Positions 8,849 to 16,300 of a DNA stretch of 44,627 bases are shown piece by piece. This DNA is from Pedobacter sp. (GTDB lineage: Bacteria > Bacteroidota > Bacteroidia > Sphingobacteriales > Sphingobacteriaceae), in NCBI GenBank assembly GCA_004210715.1, contig SEDB01000002.1:1-44627 (forward strand), given 5' to 3'. A model generated the notes under the pieces. That model made no database searches. It was not told the origin of the DNA and saw nothing but the letters and a program-made list of their open reading frames with translations. Each line of letters begins with the position of its first letter. The first letter of the stretch is position 1. The position numbers were made by a program, and so were the translations under genes.

Positions 8849-8946
8849 ATGAATGTGCTATTCTATCATCGTTTTCTAAAACGTACAGATGCGGCCGCAG
8901 TACCTCGCCATTTTTTTTATGGTGTAATGCCACTTTGGGCAATCGA
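8849..8946 (+). pseudogene. Detached N-terminus of the frameshifted GT4 gene
   Basis: An ATG at 8849 opens a 33-codon frame that begins MNVLFYHRFLKRTDAAAVPR, a typical GT4 N-terminal strand and loop, and stops at a TGA at 8948-8950. The adjacent frame from 8935 carries the rest of the enzyme. Adding one G to the GGG run at 8937-8939 would join them as ...VMPLW-G-NRMILAIK..., giving a protein of about 347 aa, close to family length. The lesion is therefore either a real frameshift or a homopolymer sequencing error. A small in-frame deletion here is also possible, because the first beta-alpha unit looks short. Confidence 0.6.
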
Positions 8947-9891
8947 ATGATCCTTGCCATAAAGCTTGCCTTTAAAATCCTTTTTTTAGATGAATCATAT
9001 GATATGATCTACGGATCTACTCCACATGGACTTGAACTATTGGTCTTTCTAAGGTCATTGTGCTTATATAACAAACCAATAGTTATCTGGCAACATCGTG
9101 CATTAAAGTCATCTACTAATCCAATCAGAAATTTATTTTTGAAATTCTACTATCGAGGATTTGATAAATTTATTATGTTTAGCGAGCTTCACATTAAAGA
9201 AACATTGTCAAATAAAACTACTCGAAAAAGTAAATTAGTTCAGATGCACTGGGGGCCTGACATCAATTATTTCGATAAAATTATTTCTGAGACTAAGGCT
9301 GAAATCGCCGGTAATTATTTCTGCTCGACCGGCAGAGAGAACAGAGACTTCCCCACTTTAATTCAGGGATTTGCAGCCTCTATAAATAGCTCGCTTAGAA
9401 TTTATACCACAAAGCAGCATGGCAAAATGAACAACGAAAAACTTTTACTCGATTATGGAGATAAGTATAACAACGTAGAGGTTTACATTATTGAAAATAC
9501 ACCGAACCTTAACCAGTTTTTATCCCAGGAAGTATATAAAAGCAAATGTGCCGTTATTTCTTGCCATGAGCATAATTACACCGTGGGGCTTACCTCGTTA
9601 TTAGAAGCAATGGCTTTGGGGAAAGCAGTAATCACTTCAGATAATCCATATTTCCCGATCGATGTCGAGAAGGAAGGAATAGGGATCAAAATTCCATATG
9701 GAGATCCCGCGGCATGGACAGAAGCTGTTGATTTTATTTCAAATAATCCAGAAATCTGCAAAGAAATGGGAAAAAAAGCACGAAAATTCATTGATGATAG
9801 ATGTAATTCTGACCTATTATCTTTTAACGTCGCCAAATGCTTATATGATGTAAGTAAAAGAAAATTCAATTACAGTTCAACAAACTCGTAG
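8935..9891 (+). CDS. GT4-family glycosyltransferase, probably missing its N-terminus by frameshift
   Basis: The intact frame starts at a TTG (8935) or ATG (8947) and encodes about 318 aa of a GT-B enzyme. It has an acceptor-domain remnant with YGSTPHGLELLVFLRSL, then WQHRALKSS. The C-terminal donor domain follows with YFCSTGRENRDFPTLIQGF and the motif YTVGLTSLLEAMALGKAVI (about residues 215-235), whose E-A-M-A-L-G segment is the GT4 nucleotide-sugar site. The missing first strand is encoded just upstream in another frame (8849-8946). If the frameshift is real the protein probably lacks activity, because the glycine-rich acceptor loop is lost. The gene stands alone, with 450 bp before the CDP-sugar cassette. 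Confidence 0.75.
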   Translation: MGNRMILAIKLAFKILFLDESYDMIYGSTPHGLELLVFLRSLCLYNKPIVIWQHRALKSSTNPIRNLFLKFYYRGFDKFIMFSELHIKETLSNKTTRKSKLVQMHWGPDINYFDKIISETKAEIAGNYFCSTGRENRDFPTLIQGFAASINSSLRIYTTKQHGKMNNEKLLLDYGDKYNNVEVYIIENTPNLNQFLSQEVYKSKCAVISCHEHNYTVGLTSLLEAMALGKAVITSDNPYFPIDVEKEGIGIKIPYGDPAAWTEAVDFISNNPEICKEMGKKARKFIDDRCNSDLLSFNVAKCLYDVSKRKFNYSSTNS

Positions 9892-10087
9892 CGAATTTTC
9901 CAATGACAATTTTGTAGTCAAATTGAAAAAATGAAATCTTGAAAATATTTACGTGTTTTTATAATATTTGAAATTTCATTTACAATAACCCCATAGTAAA
10001 CCACCAGATTCCCATTAATCCCTTATTATCGATATCCGCAAAAAACGATACCTCTTTTTACAATAACATGTATTCATCTTAATGAAG
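9892..10087. other. Intergenic region before the CDP-sugar cassette
   Basis: The whole gap between the GT gene and rfbF is 452 bp (9892-10343). This first part is AT-rich and I see no gene, repeat or clear terminator in it. The second part carries the operator promoter and leader hairpin listed separately. Confidence 0.5.
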
Positions 10088-10135
10088 ATAGTCTAAAAGG
10101 GCTATTGTCCTACCCTTGAATATGGGATAATTTAG
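10088..10135 (+). promoter_or_regulatory. CDP-sugar cassette promoter with palindromic operator (site B)
   Basis: The left arm ATAGTCT (10088-10094), 4-nt spacer AAAA and right arm GGGCTAT (10099-10105) extend to GGGCTATTG. The TTG at 10105-10107 is followed by exactly 20 nt and TAATTTAG at 10128-10135, a good -7 match (TAnnTTTG). It is oriented toward rfbF. The predicted transcript start is near 10142, leaving a leader of about 200 nt, the longest among the four operator promoters. Confidence 0.65.
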
Positions 10136-10182
10136 TGCTGCGCTCTAATGTTCAAGAAACCAGTCAGTATTATTTGTTTAAC

Positions 10183-10206
10183 CTTTTTTAATACTTGTTA
10201 AAAAAG
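10183..10206 (+). promoter_or_regulatory. Perfect 9-bp hairpin in the rfbF leader
   Basis: CTTTTTTAA (10183-10191), a 6-nt loop TACTTG and TTAAAAAAG (10198-10206) form a perfect inverted repeat inside the predicted rfbF leader. The stem is almost all A-U, so it is weak. It could be an attenuator-like element or simply AT-rich chance pairing. Confidence 0.35.
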
Positions 10207-10343
10207 TGAATCTAACTAATATTAAAAGCCCATTCCTCAGCGTAACATAGTGTAAAATATACTGATGTGGCAACTGCTTTATTCTGTATGTGCCCCTCTG
10301 TAAGATTAGTGAAACTAACAAGAATTAAGAAAAAATATAATTT

Positions 10344-11159
10344 ATGAAAGCAGTGATTATGGCTGGTGGGTTAGGAACCCGAATCAGCGAGGAAAGTGGC
10401 GTCAGGCCCAAACCTATGGTTGAAATTGGTGGGAAACCAATTCTTTGGCACATTATGAAAATTTACTCGTGCCACGGAATTAATGATTTTATTGTTTGCT
10501 GTGGTTATAAGGGTCACGTAATCAAAGAGTATTTTGCAAACTACTGTCTAAATAACTCTGATGTCACGTTTAACATGAAAACAAATTCCATGGAGATTCA
10601 TAAGAATGAGACCGAGCCGTGGAAAATTACACTCGTAAACACCGGGCATAACTCCATGACGGGCGGTAGATTAAAAAGAGTAGAAAAATATTTAGATAAT
10701 GAAACATTTTGCATGACTTATGGTGATGGTCTAAGTGATGTTGATATTACTCAATCCATTGCTGCCCATCAGGCAACCGGAAAGTATGCCACACTAACCG
10801 CTGTCCAGCAACCAGGCCGCTTTGGTGTTTTCAATTTAGGAGAAGGCGAGAACACGGTACATTCATTCCAGGAAAAACCTGATGGATCTGAAATGCCTTG
10901 GATCAACGGCGGTTTTTTTATTTTGGAGCCTGAAATATTTAATTATATCGAGGATGATGATTCGGTTTGGGAAAAAGAGGCTATGGAAAATCTCGCAAAG
11001 GATGGGCAGTTGAATGCCTTCAAACACTCCGGATTCTGGCAACCAATGGATACCTTGAGAGACAAGACTTACTTAGAGGATATTTGGCAACAGGGAAAAG
11101 CCCCATGGCATTGGGAATCATTGTTACACAATATAGCTTTAAACAAAATCATTCTATAA
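10344..11159 (+). CDS. rfbF: Glucose-1-phosphate cytidylyltransferase
   Basis: Makes CDP-glucose from CTP and alpha-D-glucose 1-phosphate, the entry step to CDP-activated sugars. The N-terminus has the nucleotidyltransferase signature MAGGLGTR (residues 6-13), followed by [18 protein letters not shown] (21-38), the strongly conserved RfbF form. YGDG at 126-129 supplies the metal-binding aspartate. PGRFGVF and [13 protein letters not shown] follow as in the family, and [11 protein letters not shown] marks the C-terminal part. At 271 aa it is slightly longer than the Salmonella enzyme (257 aa). It is the first gene of a tight four-gene cassette (22, 13 and 23 nt gaps) behind an operator promoter. 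No CDP-glucose 4,6-dehydratase (RfbG) accompanies it, which is unusual. Confidence 0.95.
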   Translation: MKAVIMAGGLGTRISEESGVRPKPMVEIGGKPILWHIMKIYSCHGINDFIVCCGYKGHVIKEYFANYCLNNSDVTFNMKTNSMEIHKNETEPWKITLVNTGHNSMTGGRLKRVEKYLDNETFCMTYGDGLSDVDITQSIAAHQATGKYATLTAVQQPGRFGVFNLGEGENTVHSFQEKPDGSEMPWINGGFFILEPEIFNYIEDDDSVWEKEAMENLAKDGQLNAFKHSGFWQPMDTLRDKTYLEDIWQQGKAPWHWESLLHNIALNKIIL

Positions 11160-11181
11160 AGGCCTCATAAATCAATAATTG

Positions 11182-12264
11182 ATGAAAATATTAATAACAG
11201 GGAACATGGGTTATATAGGCCCAGAGGTTGTGGCAAATCTCCGTAAAAATCATCCTGAAGCTATACTGATCGGATATGACATGGGATATTTTGCATCTTC
11301 ACTTACTCATTCTGCATTTCTGCCGGAAAACCAACTTGATCAGCAAATATTCGGCGACGTAAGATCATTAAATCCCGCAATTCTTATTGGTATAGATAAA
11401 GTAATATATCTGGCCGCGATTTCCAATGATGCTATGGGGAATCGTTATGAAGAAGTAACTTATGACATCAACTATAAGTCTGCAATTAAAATTGCGGTTG
11501 AGGCAAAAAAAGCGGGTGCAAATTCTTTCGTGTTTGCATCAAGCTGTAGCATGTACGGTAAAGCTGATGGAGAGGCTAAAACGGAACAATCCCAACTTAA
11601 TCCACTAACTGCTTATGCTAAATCAAAGGTATATGCAGAACGCGATCTAGAAGAACTTGCTAATGAAGATTTCACCATCACCTGCTTAAGGTTTGCAACT
11701 GCATGTGGCATGAGTTCCCGACTTCGTCTTGATCTTGTATTGAATGACTTTGTCGCTGGAGCAGTTAGCAGCGGCAAAATTAAAATCCTGAGTGATGGAA
11801 GTCCTTGGAGACCTTTAATCCATATCAAAGACATGGCTAGGGCAATTAACTGGGCTATCCAAAGGCAAGCAACAGATGGAGGCCAATTTCTGGCAATTAA
11901 TGCGGGCAGTAGCCGCTGGAATTATCAGGTGATTGATCTGGCAAAGGCAGTGTCTTTAGCCATTCCAGGTGTAAAAATTGATCTCAATGAAAATGCGACA
12001 CCTGATGAGCGATCATACAAGGTCAACTTTTCACTGTTTGAATCGCTTGCTCCTGATGCTCAGCCACTCTGCAACCTGAATGATACCATCAGAGAACTCT
12101 ACGATGGTTTGATTGGTATGGAATTCGATAATATTAATTTTCACAATTCTCCATTTATGCGACTCAGGATTCTCAATGGTTTACAGGAAAAAAGTCTTAT
12201 CAATGAAGATCTGGAATGGACATTTAAGTTCTCACAGATTAAAGAAACCGAATCAACTAAATAA
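11182..12264 (+). CDS. NAD-dependent epimerase/dehydratase (extended SDR) of a CDP-sugar cassette
   Basis: Extended short-chain dehydrogenase acting on a nucleotide sugar. It has the Rossmann loop GNMGYIG (7-13), LAAISND after strand 4, an SSC segment (120-122) and the catalytic YAKSK (Y145, K149). It also has RFATACGMSSRLRLDLVLNDF and a PWRPLIHIKDMARA motif, both common in sugar-nucleotide epimerases. I chose the ATG at 11182, although a TTG lies just before it in frame. Lying between rfbF and an RmlC-like gene, it is the best candidate to process CDP-glucose, either as a 4,6-dehydratase substitute or an epimerase/reductase. The GPEV following GNMGYI differs from the GFIGSH usual in RfbG, so I do not call it RfbG. 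Length 360 aa. Confidence 0.85.
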   Translation: MKILITGNMGYIGPEVVANLRKNHPEAILIGYDMGYFASSLTHSAFLPENQLDQQIFGDVRSLNPAILIGIDKVIYLAAISNDAMGNRYEEVTYDINYKSAIKIAVEAKKAGANSFVFASSCSMYGKADGEAKTEQSQLNPLTAYAKSKVYAERDLEELANEDFTITCLRFATACGMSSRLRLDLVLNDFVAGAVSSGKIKILSDGSPWRPLIHIKDMARAINWAIQRQATDGGQFLAINAGSSRWNYQVIDLAKAVSLAIPGVKIDLNENATPDERSYKVNFSLFESLAPDAQPLCNLNDTIRELYDGLIGMEFDNINFHNSPFMRLRILNGLQEKSLINEDLEWTFKFSQIKETESTK

Positions 12265-12277
12265 ATAGCAGCAAAGA

Positions 12278-12832
12278 ATGAACTTCACGGAAACTAAATT
12301 AAAAGGAGCCTTTATCATTGACATCAAGCCTTTGGCGGATGAAAGAGGTTTTTTTTCCAGATCCTATTGCAGCGACGAGTTCAAGGAATTCGACCTAAAT
12401 ACAAATGCAGTACAAAATAATATCAGCTACAACATCAAGAAAGGAACGCTAAGGGGAATGCATATGCAAAAAGCACCTTTTGAAGAAACAAAACTAGTAA
12501 GATGTACCCGCGGGGCAATCTATGATGTGATCGTCGACATGCGTGAAGAGTCAGAAACCTATAAACAATGGATTGGGGTAGAACTTACCGCTGATAATTA
12601 TCGCATGCTCTATGTACCTGAAGGATTTGCCCACGGCTTTATTACTTTGGAAGATCGTACCGATGTTACCTATCAGGTAACACAATTTTATACACCGGGA
12701 TTCGAACAATGTTTCCGTTGGGACGATCCTGCTTTCGCCATCCAATGGCCGATTGAGCCGGAAGTTGTATCCTCTAAAGACCAGTCTCACTCACTGATTG
12801 GTGATGGCGTCAATCAATCAAACAATGGATAA
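12278..12832 (+). CDS. dTDP-4-dehydrorhamnose 3,5-epimerase-like (RmlC family) protein
   Basis: A cupin-fold sugar-nucleotide 3,5-epimerase of 184 aa. Family landmarks are LADERGFFSRSYCSDEF (about 20-36), NNISYNIKKGTLRGMHMQ with the catalytic histidine (RGMH, about 63-66), RCTRGAIYDVIVDMR, and FAHGFITLEDRTDVTYQVTQFY. RmlC normally inverts C3 and C5 of dTDP-4-keto-6-deoxyglucose. Here the neighbours are CDP-linked, so the substrate is probably a CDP-keto sugar (inference from context). I give no rfbC symbol because no rmlA, rmlB or rmlD is present. It is cotranscribed with the SDR (13 nt) and the SAF-domain dehydrogenase (23 nt). Confidence 0.88.
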   Translation: MNFTETKLKGAFIIDIKPLADERGFFSRSYCSDEFKEFDLNTNAVQNNISYNIKKGTLRGMHMQKAPFEETKLVRCTRGAIYDVIVDMREESETYKQWIGVELTADNYRMLYVPEGFAHGFITLEDRTDVTYQVTQFYTPGFEQCFRWDDPAFAIQWPIEPEVVSSKDQSHSLIGDGVNQSNNG

Positions 12833-12855
12833 ATCAAATCTTAACTTAACACACC

Positions 12856-14205
12856 ATGATCATAGTTGATAATGCCCTGGCAAAGCTTGCGGCTCAAAAT
12901 AAACCAATTAAAGTTGGCCTGGTAGGGGCTGGTTTTATGGGAAAGGGCATAGCCTTGCAGATTTGCAAATATGTACCAGGAATGGAATTGGTTGCCATCG
13001 CTAACCGAAATATAGAAAAGGCGAAGTTCGCCTATAATCAGGCCGGAATAGAAGAAAGCCACGAGGTGGACTCTACAGAGCAATTGGATAAAAACATCTT
13101 AAATGGACTATACAGTGTTACTACAGACGCAACTCTTCTTTGCAAAGCAGCAGGTATAGATGCCATCATCGAAGTTACCGGTGCAGTTGAATATGCGGCA
13201 AAAGTGGCAATGTGTGCTATAGAAAATAAAAAACATATTGTTCTTATGGATGCTGAACTAGATGGTACAGTTGGTCCGATCTTAAAAGTTTACGCAGACA
13301 AAGCTGGGGTAATAGTAACAAATGCAGATGGAGATCAACCTGGGGTCATGATGAACTTGTATCGCTTTGTGAAAACACTTGGCGTTAAACCTGTGTTGAT
13401 TGGAAACATTAAAGGGCTTCATGATCCTTACAGGAACCCTGAAACTCAAAGAGGATTCGCTGAAAAATGGGGTCAAAATCCAGTAATGGTAACATCATTT
13501 GCTGATGGAAGTAAAATTTCCTTTGAGCAGGCGATCGTAGCCAATGGAACGGGCATGCGTGTCGCTAAGAGAGGTATGATCGGGCCAACGGTACCTTCTG
13601 GTACTCACCTTAAAGATGTACTTGATAAATATCCGCTCGAAGAACTTACAAATGGCCCAGGCATTGTTGATTATATTGTTGGAGCTGAGCCATCGCCCGG
13701 CGTTTTTGTGCTTGGAACTCACGACGATCCTATTCAACAGCACTATCTGAATCTTTACAAATTAGGCGAAGGACCGCTGTATCTATTTTATACCCCATAT
13801 CATCTTTGCCACTTTGAAGTTCCACAAACTGTAGCCAGAGCTGTACTATTTAAAGATGCTGCATTGACTCCTCTGGATAAGCCATATGTTGAGGTAGTTG
13901 CTACGGCTAAAATTGATTTGATGGCGGGTGAAATCTTAGACGGAATTGGTGAATTTATGACTTACGGTCTCTGCGAAAATGCAGATACCACCCAGCTAGA
14001 AAACCTTTTGCCGATTGGCGTAGCGGAAAATTGCATTTTAAAACGTGATATACCGAAGGATCAAGTGTTAACCTATGACGATGTTATTCTTCCTGAAGGT
14101 AGGTTAATTGACCAGTTGAGAAAAGAACAGGTTGAATTTTTTAAAATGGATAAAGATCTGAACAAAACCGAAATTCAATCCAAAGAAGTGGTAGATGTAA
14201 TATAA
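12856..14205 (+). CDS. Homoserine-dehydrogenase-like NAD(P) oxidoreductase with C-terminal SAF domain
   Basis: A 449-aa member of the family known as predicted homoserine dehydrogenase with SAF domain (COG4091). The Rossmann fingerprint GLVGAGFMGKG is at 21-31. An AIIEVTGAVEYAAK segment and HIVLMDAELDGTVGPILK lead into the central domain with NADGDQPGVMMNLYRFVKTLG. The C-terminal part (about 390-425: IGVAENCILKRDIPKDQVLTYDD, given here only as its start and end) is SAF-like, a domain shared with sialic acid synthase antifreeze-like regions. Its reaction in sugar pathways is not established as far as I know. Its place as fourth gene of a CDP-sugar cassette suggests it oxidises or reduces a sugar or short precursor rather than aspartate semialdehyde. 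Confidence 0.82.
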   Translation: MIIVDNALAKLAAQNKPIKVGLVGAGFMGKGIALQICKYVPGMELVAIANRNIEKAKFAYNQAGIEESHEVDSTEQLDKNILNGLYSVTTDATLLCKAAGIDAIIEVTGAVEYAAKVAMCAIENKKHIVLMDAELDGTVGPILKVYADKAGVIVTNADGDQPGVMMNLYRFVKTLGVKPVLIGNIKGLHDPYRNPETQRGFAEKWGQNPVMVTSFADGSKISFEQAIVANGTGMRVAKRGMIGPTVPSGTHLKDVLDKYPLEELTNGPGIVDYIVGAEPSPGVFVLGTHDDPIQQHYLNLYKLGEGPLYLFYTPYHLCHFEVPQTVARAVLFKDAALTPLDKPYVEVVATAKIDLMAGEILDGIGEFMTYGLCENADTTQLENLLPIGVAENCILKRDIPKDQVLTYDDVILPEGRLIDQLRKEQVEFFKMDKDLNKTEIQSKEVVDVI

Positions 14206-14595
14206 TTAATTGATTACAATCGAAAAAACTGGAAATAATGGTTAAGATAAGCGTCTTAGAATGCACTTATCTTAACCCTATTAGAAATTTAGCTATTCTT
14301 AATAGGCGTTCCTTAGTTTTTCCGGACAGCGAAATTTAGTTTTCTTCTTGATCTGCTTGGAATGATAAATTACATAAAAGGTATGGCATTGCATTTGGAT
14401 AGTATGCATGACAGCAAATCAAATCGCATTAACCCGCGCTGCTCCATGATTGACAAACCTTTATTGAACATTGGCTGGATTTATTAGAAATAAGTTCTAG
14501 TCAAAAAACGAATTTCTATTGATTTCCATTAAGACGGAAAGTTGAATAAGTGTATATCTAATCCGAATCAAAAATGTCTTAACCGATATGACCAT
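14206..14595. other. Intergenic region with a short possible gene remnant
   Basis: This 390-bp gap holds a perfect 12-bp hairpin (separate entry) and a 33-codon frame at 14238-14339 beginning MVKISVLECTYLNPIRNLAI and ending at TAG. It vaguely resembles a GT N-terminus but is overlapped by the hairpin. I find no intact gene here. The remainder is probably the 3' end of the cassette transcript and the upstream region of the GT14 gene. Confidence 0.35.
14240..14277 (+). terminator. Perfect 12-bp stem-loop after the CDP-sugar cassette
   Basis: GGTTAAGATAAG (14240-14251) pairs perfectly with CTTATCTTAACC (14266-14277) around a 14-nt loop, 34 nt after the stop of the SAF-domain gene. There is no U-tract after the stem, so intrinsic termination is uncertain. 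It could instead stabilise the 3' end of the cassette mRNA or be a protein-binding inverted repeat. Confidence 0.5.
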
Positions 14596-15486
14596 ATGAT
14601 AAAAGCCTATTTGATAATGGCACACAAAAATCCGAGACAGCTGGTCAGATTAGTATCCAGGTTAAACGATGGATCATCTCATTTTTTTATCCATATTGAT
14701 ATTAAAGCTGAGCTTAGATCTTTTGATGAGCTTAATCAATTTGATAAATTGACTTTTCTCGAACGCTTTCATGCTCGTTGGGGCAGATACGGAATAGTAA
14801 GACCACTTCTATCAGGATTGCAACAAATTAAAATGCAGGAAATTTTGTTTGATAGAATTATTGTCCTTAGTGGTCAAGATTACCCAATTAAAAGTAATAA
14901 AACGATTAATAAAATTCTATCGGAATCCCCAAAATCAGTATACGTAGATTTTACACCTCTCCCTAACTTTGAAAGGTGGCCCGGCGGAGATCGCGGTGGC
15001 CTCTACAGAATAGATAAATATTACTTTGGCGATAAATGGCATGAACGACTTTCCTCAAGAGCACTCAATTTGATTGCCGGATATTGCAAGACATTCACGA
15101 GAAAAACACCTTTAAATATGACCGGCTTTGCAGGATCAGCTTGGATGATCTTGGATATGTATGCGTTAAATTATATTTTGAATTTCCACGAGAAAAATTT
15201 AGATTACTTGAAATTTCATAGGAACACATTCGTAGCCGATGAGGTATTTATACACATGATTATCGGAAACTCCAGAGATACTATTCTACATTCCAGGACA
15301 AGCCAAAATAACCAGCATTTTATGATTTGGGAAACTCCTGAAAGCGCTCATCCTAAACTGTTCAATGCGGACGATTTTGAAAAAATATCCACTTCGCCAC
15401 ATTTATTTGCCAGAAAATTCGATGACACCATCGACAGCCTAATTCTTGATAAGATTGATGGTAATATTTTGATTGATGACTACTGA
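14596..15486 (+). CDS. Core-2/I-branching-type N-acetylglucosaminyltransferase-like glycosyltransferase (GT14)
   Basis: The sequence from the ATG at 14596 reads MIKAYLIMAHKNPRQLVRLV, then HFFIHIDIKAE, ERFHARWGRYGIVRP and DRIIVLSGQDYPIKS. These are the hallmarks of the bacterial branch of GT14 (beta-1,6-N-acetylglucosaminyltransferase / xylosyltransferase-like). GFAGSAWMILD and FVADEVFIHMII match the later conserved blocks. The family is membrane-associated in eukaryotes, but this 296-aa protein has no transmembrane segment and is likely cytoplasmic. A TTG 54 nt upstream is in frame, but the conserved family start coincides with the ATG. The gene stands alone after the CDP cassette. It may add a side branch, an inference from family. 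Confidence 0.85.
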   Translation: MIKAYLIMAHKNPRQLVRLVSRLNDGSSHFFIHIDIKAELRSFDELNQFDKLTFLERFHARWGRYGIVRPLLSGLQQIKMQEILFDRIIVLSGQDYPIKSNKTINKILSESPKSVYVDFTPLPNFERWPGGDRGGLYRIDKYYFGDKWHERLSSRALNLIAGYCKTFTRKTPLNMTGFAGSAWMILDMYALNYILNFHEKNLDYLKFHRNTFVADEVFIHMIIGNSRDTILHSRTSQNNQHFMIWETPESAHPKLFNADDFEKISTSPHLFARKFDDTIDSLILDKIDGNILIDDY

Positions 15487-15696
15487 TCTGTAAAATCGCA
15501 ATTCTAAGCGCTGGGACTGATTTAAAATCAAAATGATGCAGACAGTTCTGGAACATGTGAAGTGAAAAGCTCATCACTCCAATTTGACTTTGTGATAATA
15601 TGAAGAACAAGAACTTACTGGAACAACACCGTTATCTTTTCGATATTGGTGATTGCTCCAGTGGATCTAGACTTGACGTATCCTAAGACCGTTAGA

Positions 15697-16149
15697 TTAC
15701 GATATTTTCTTAAGAGAGATCTCAACCCTCCGATTTTTTTGCCTGCCCGACTCTGTTTTATTAGAAGCAATCGGAATAGTGCTCCCAAAAGGTGTAGTCA
15801 CTACACGATCAGTTTTTACCCCTTTACTAACTAGGTAATCTTTAACACTAACTGCCCTTTTATCAGAAAGCACCCAATTGTACTTGTAAGCACCAATACC
15901 GTCAGCATGACCTCTAAGAGACACGACATAATTTTCACTCTTAACAGCATCAGCAAGTTCATCGAGTTTTTTATAATAGGCCGCTCTAACTGCCGGCTTA
16001 TCAAAATCATACTCTAGATTCTTAGTTAACTCCGATAAGGCTGCTGCATCATAAGTCTTTTTGTTTTTAATTTTGTTGATATCTCCGTCTGCTCTAAAGC
16101 CAAGAGATAAAAACAGCATAACCATAATACCCAATAATTTCGTTTTCAT
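15697..16149 (-). CDS. Small OmpA-domain protein
   Basis: A 150-aa secreted protein whose signal-like N-terminus is MKTKLLGIMVMLFLSLGF. The rest is essentially one OmpA_C-like domain that binds peptidoglycan: SLRGHADGIGAYKYN, LSDKRAVSVKDYLVSKGV, and a final GRQKNRRVEISLK, with the aspartate and arginine usual for diaminopimelate contact. The longer reading frame to 16299 has an implausible low-complexity start, so the ATG at 16149 is preferred. There is no lipobox and no beta-barrel, so it is probably a periplasmic peptidoglycan-associated protein. It follows the beta-helix lipoprotein on the same strand after 151 bp. A link to polysaccharide export is only positional. Confidence 0.85.
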   Translation of the reverse strand: MKTKLLGIMVMLFLSLGFRADGDINKIKNKKTYDAAALSELTKNLEYDFDKPAVRAAYYKKLDELADAVKSENYVVSLRGHADGIGAYKYNWVLSDKRAVSVKDYLVSKGVKTDRVVTTPFGSTIPIASNKTESGRQKNRRVEISLKKIS

Positions 16150-16300
16150 AATGATTTTATTTATTAATTCACTTAAAGTTAACAACTTGTAAATTAAAAG
16201 GTTTATGATAATCCTTATGGTTGTGTTGTTGTGAAGCAATAAAACCGGTGGGGGTAAAACTATACAGATTTGCACAATTTGATTCACACTTCCGCACATT

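Noticed and set aside
11182-12264. Naming the SDR RfbG (CDP-glucose 4,6-dehydratase)
   Set aside because: It has the SDR fold but not the usual RfbG N-terminal form, and the identity of its substrate cannot be read from the sequence.
16150-16299. 50-residue N-terminal extension of the OmpA-domain protein
   Set aside because: The extension is low-complexity and would bury the clear signal peptide that begins at 16149.
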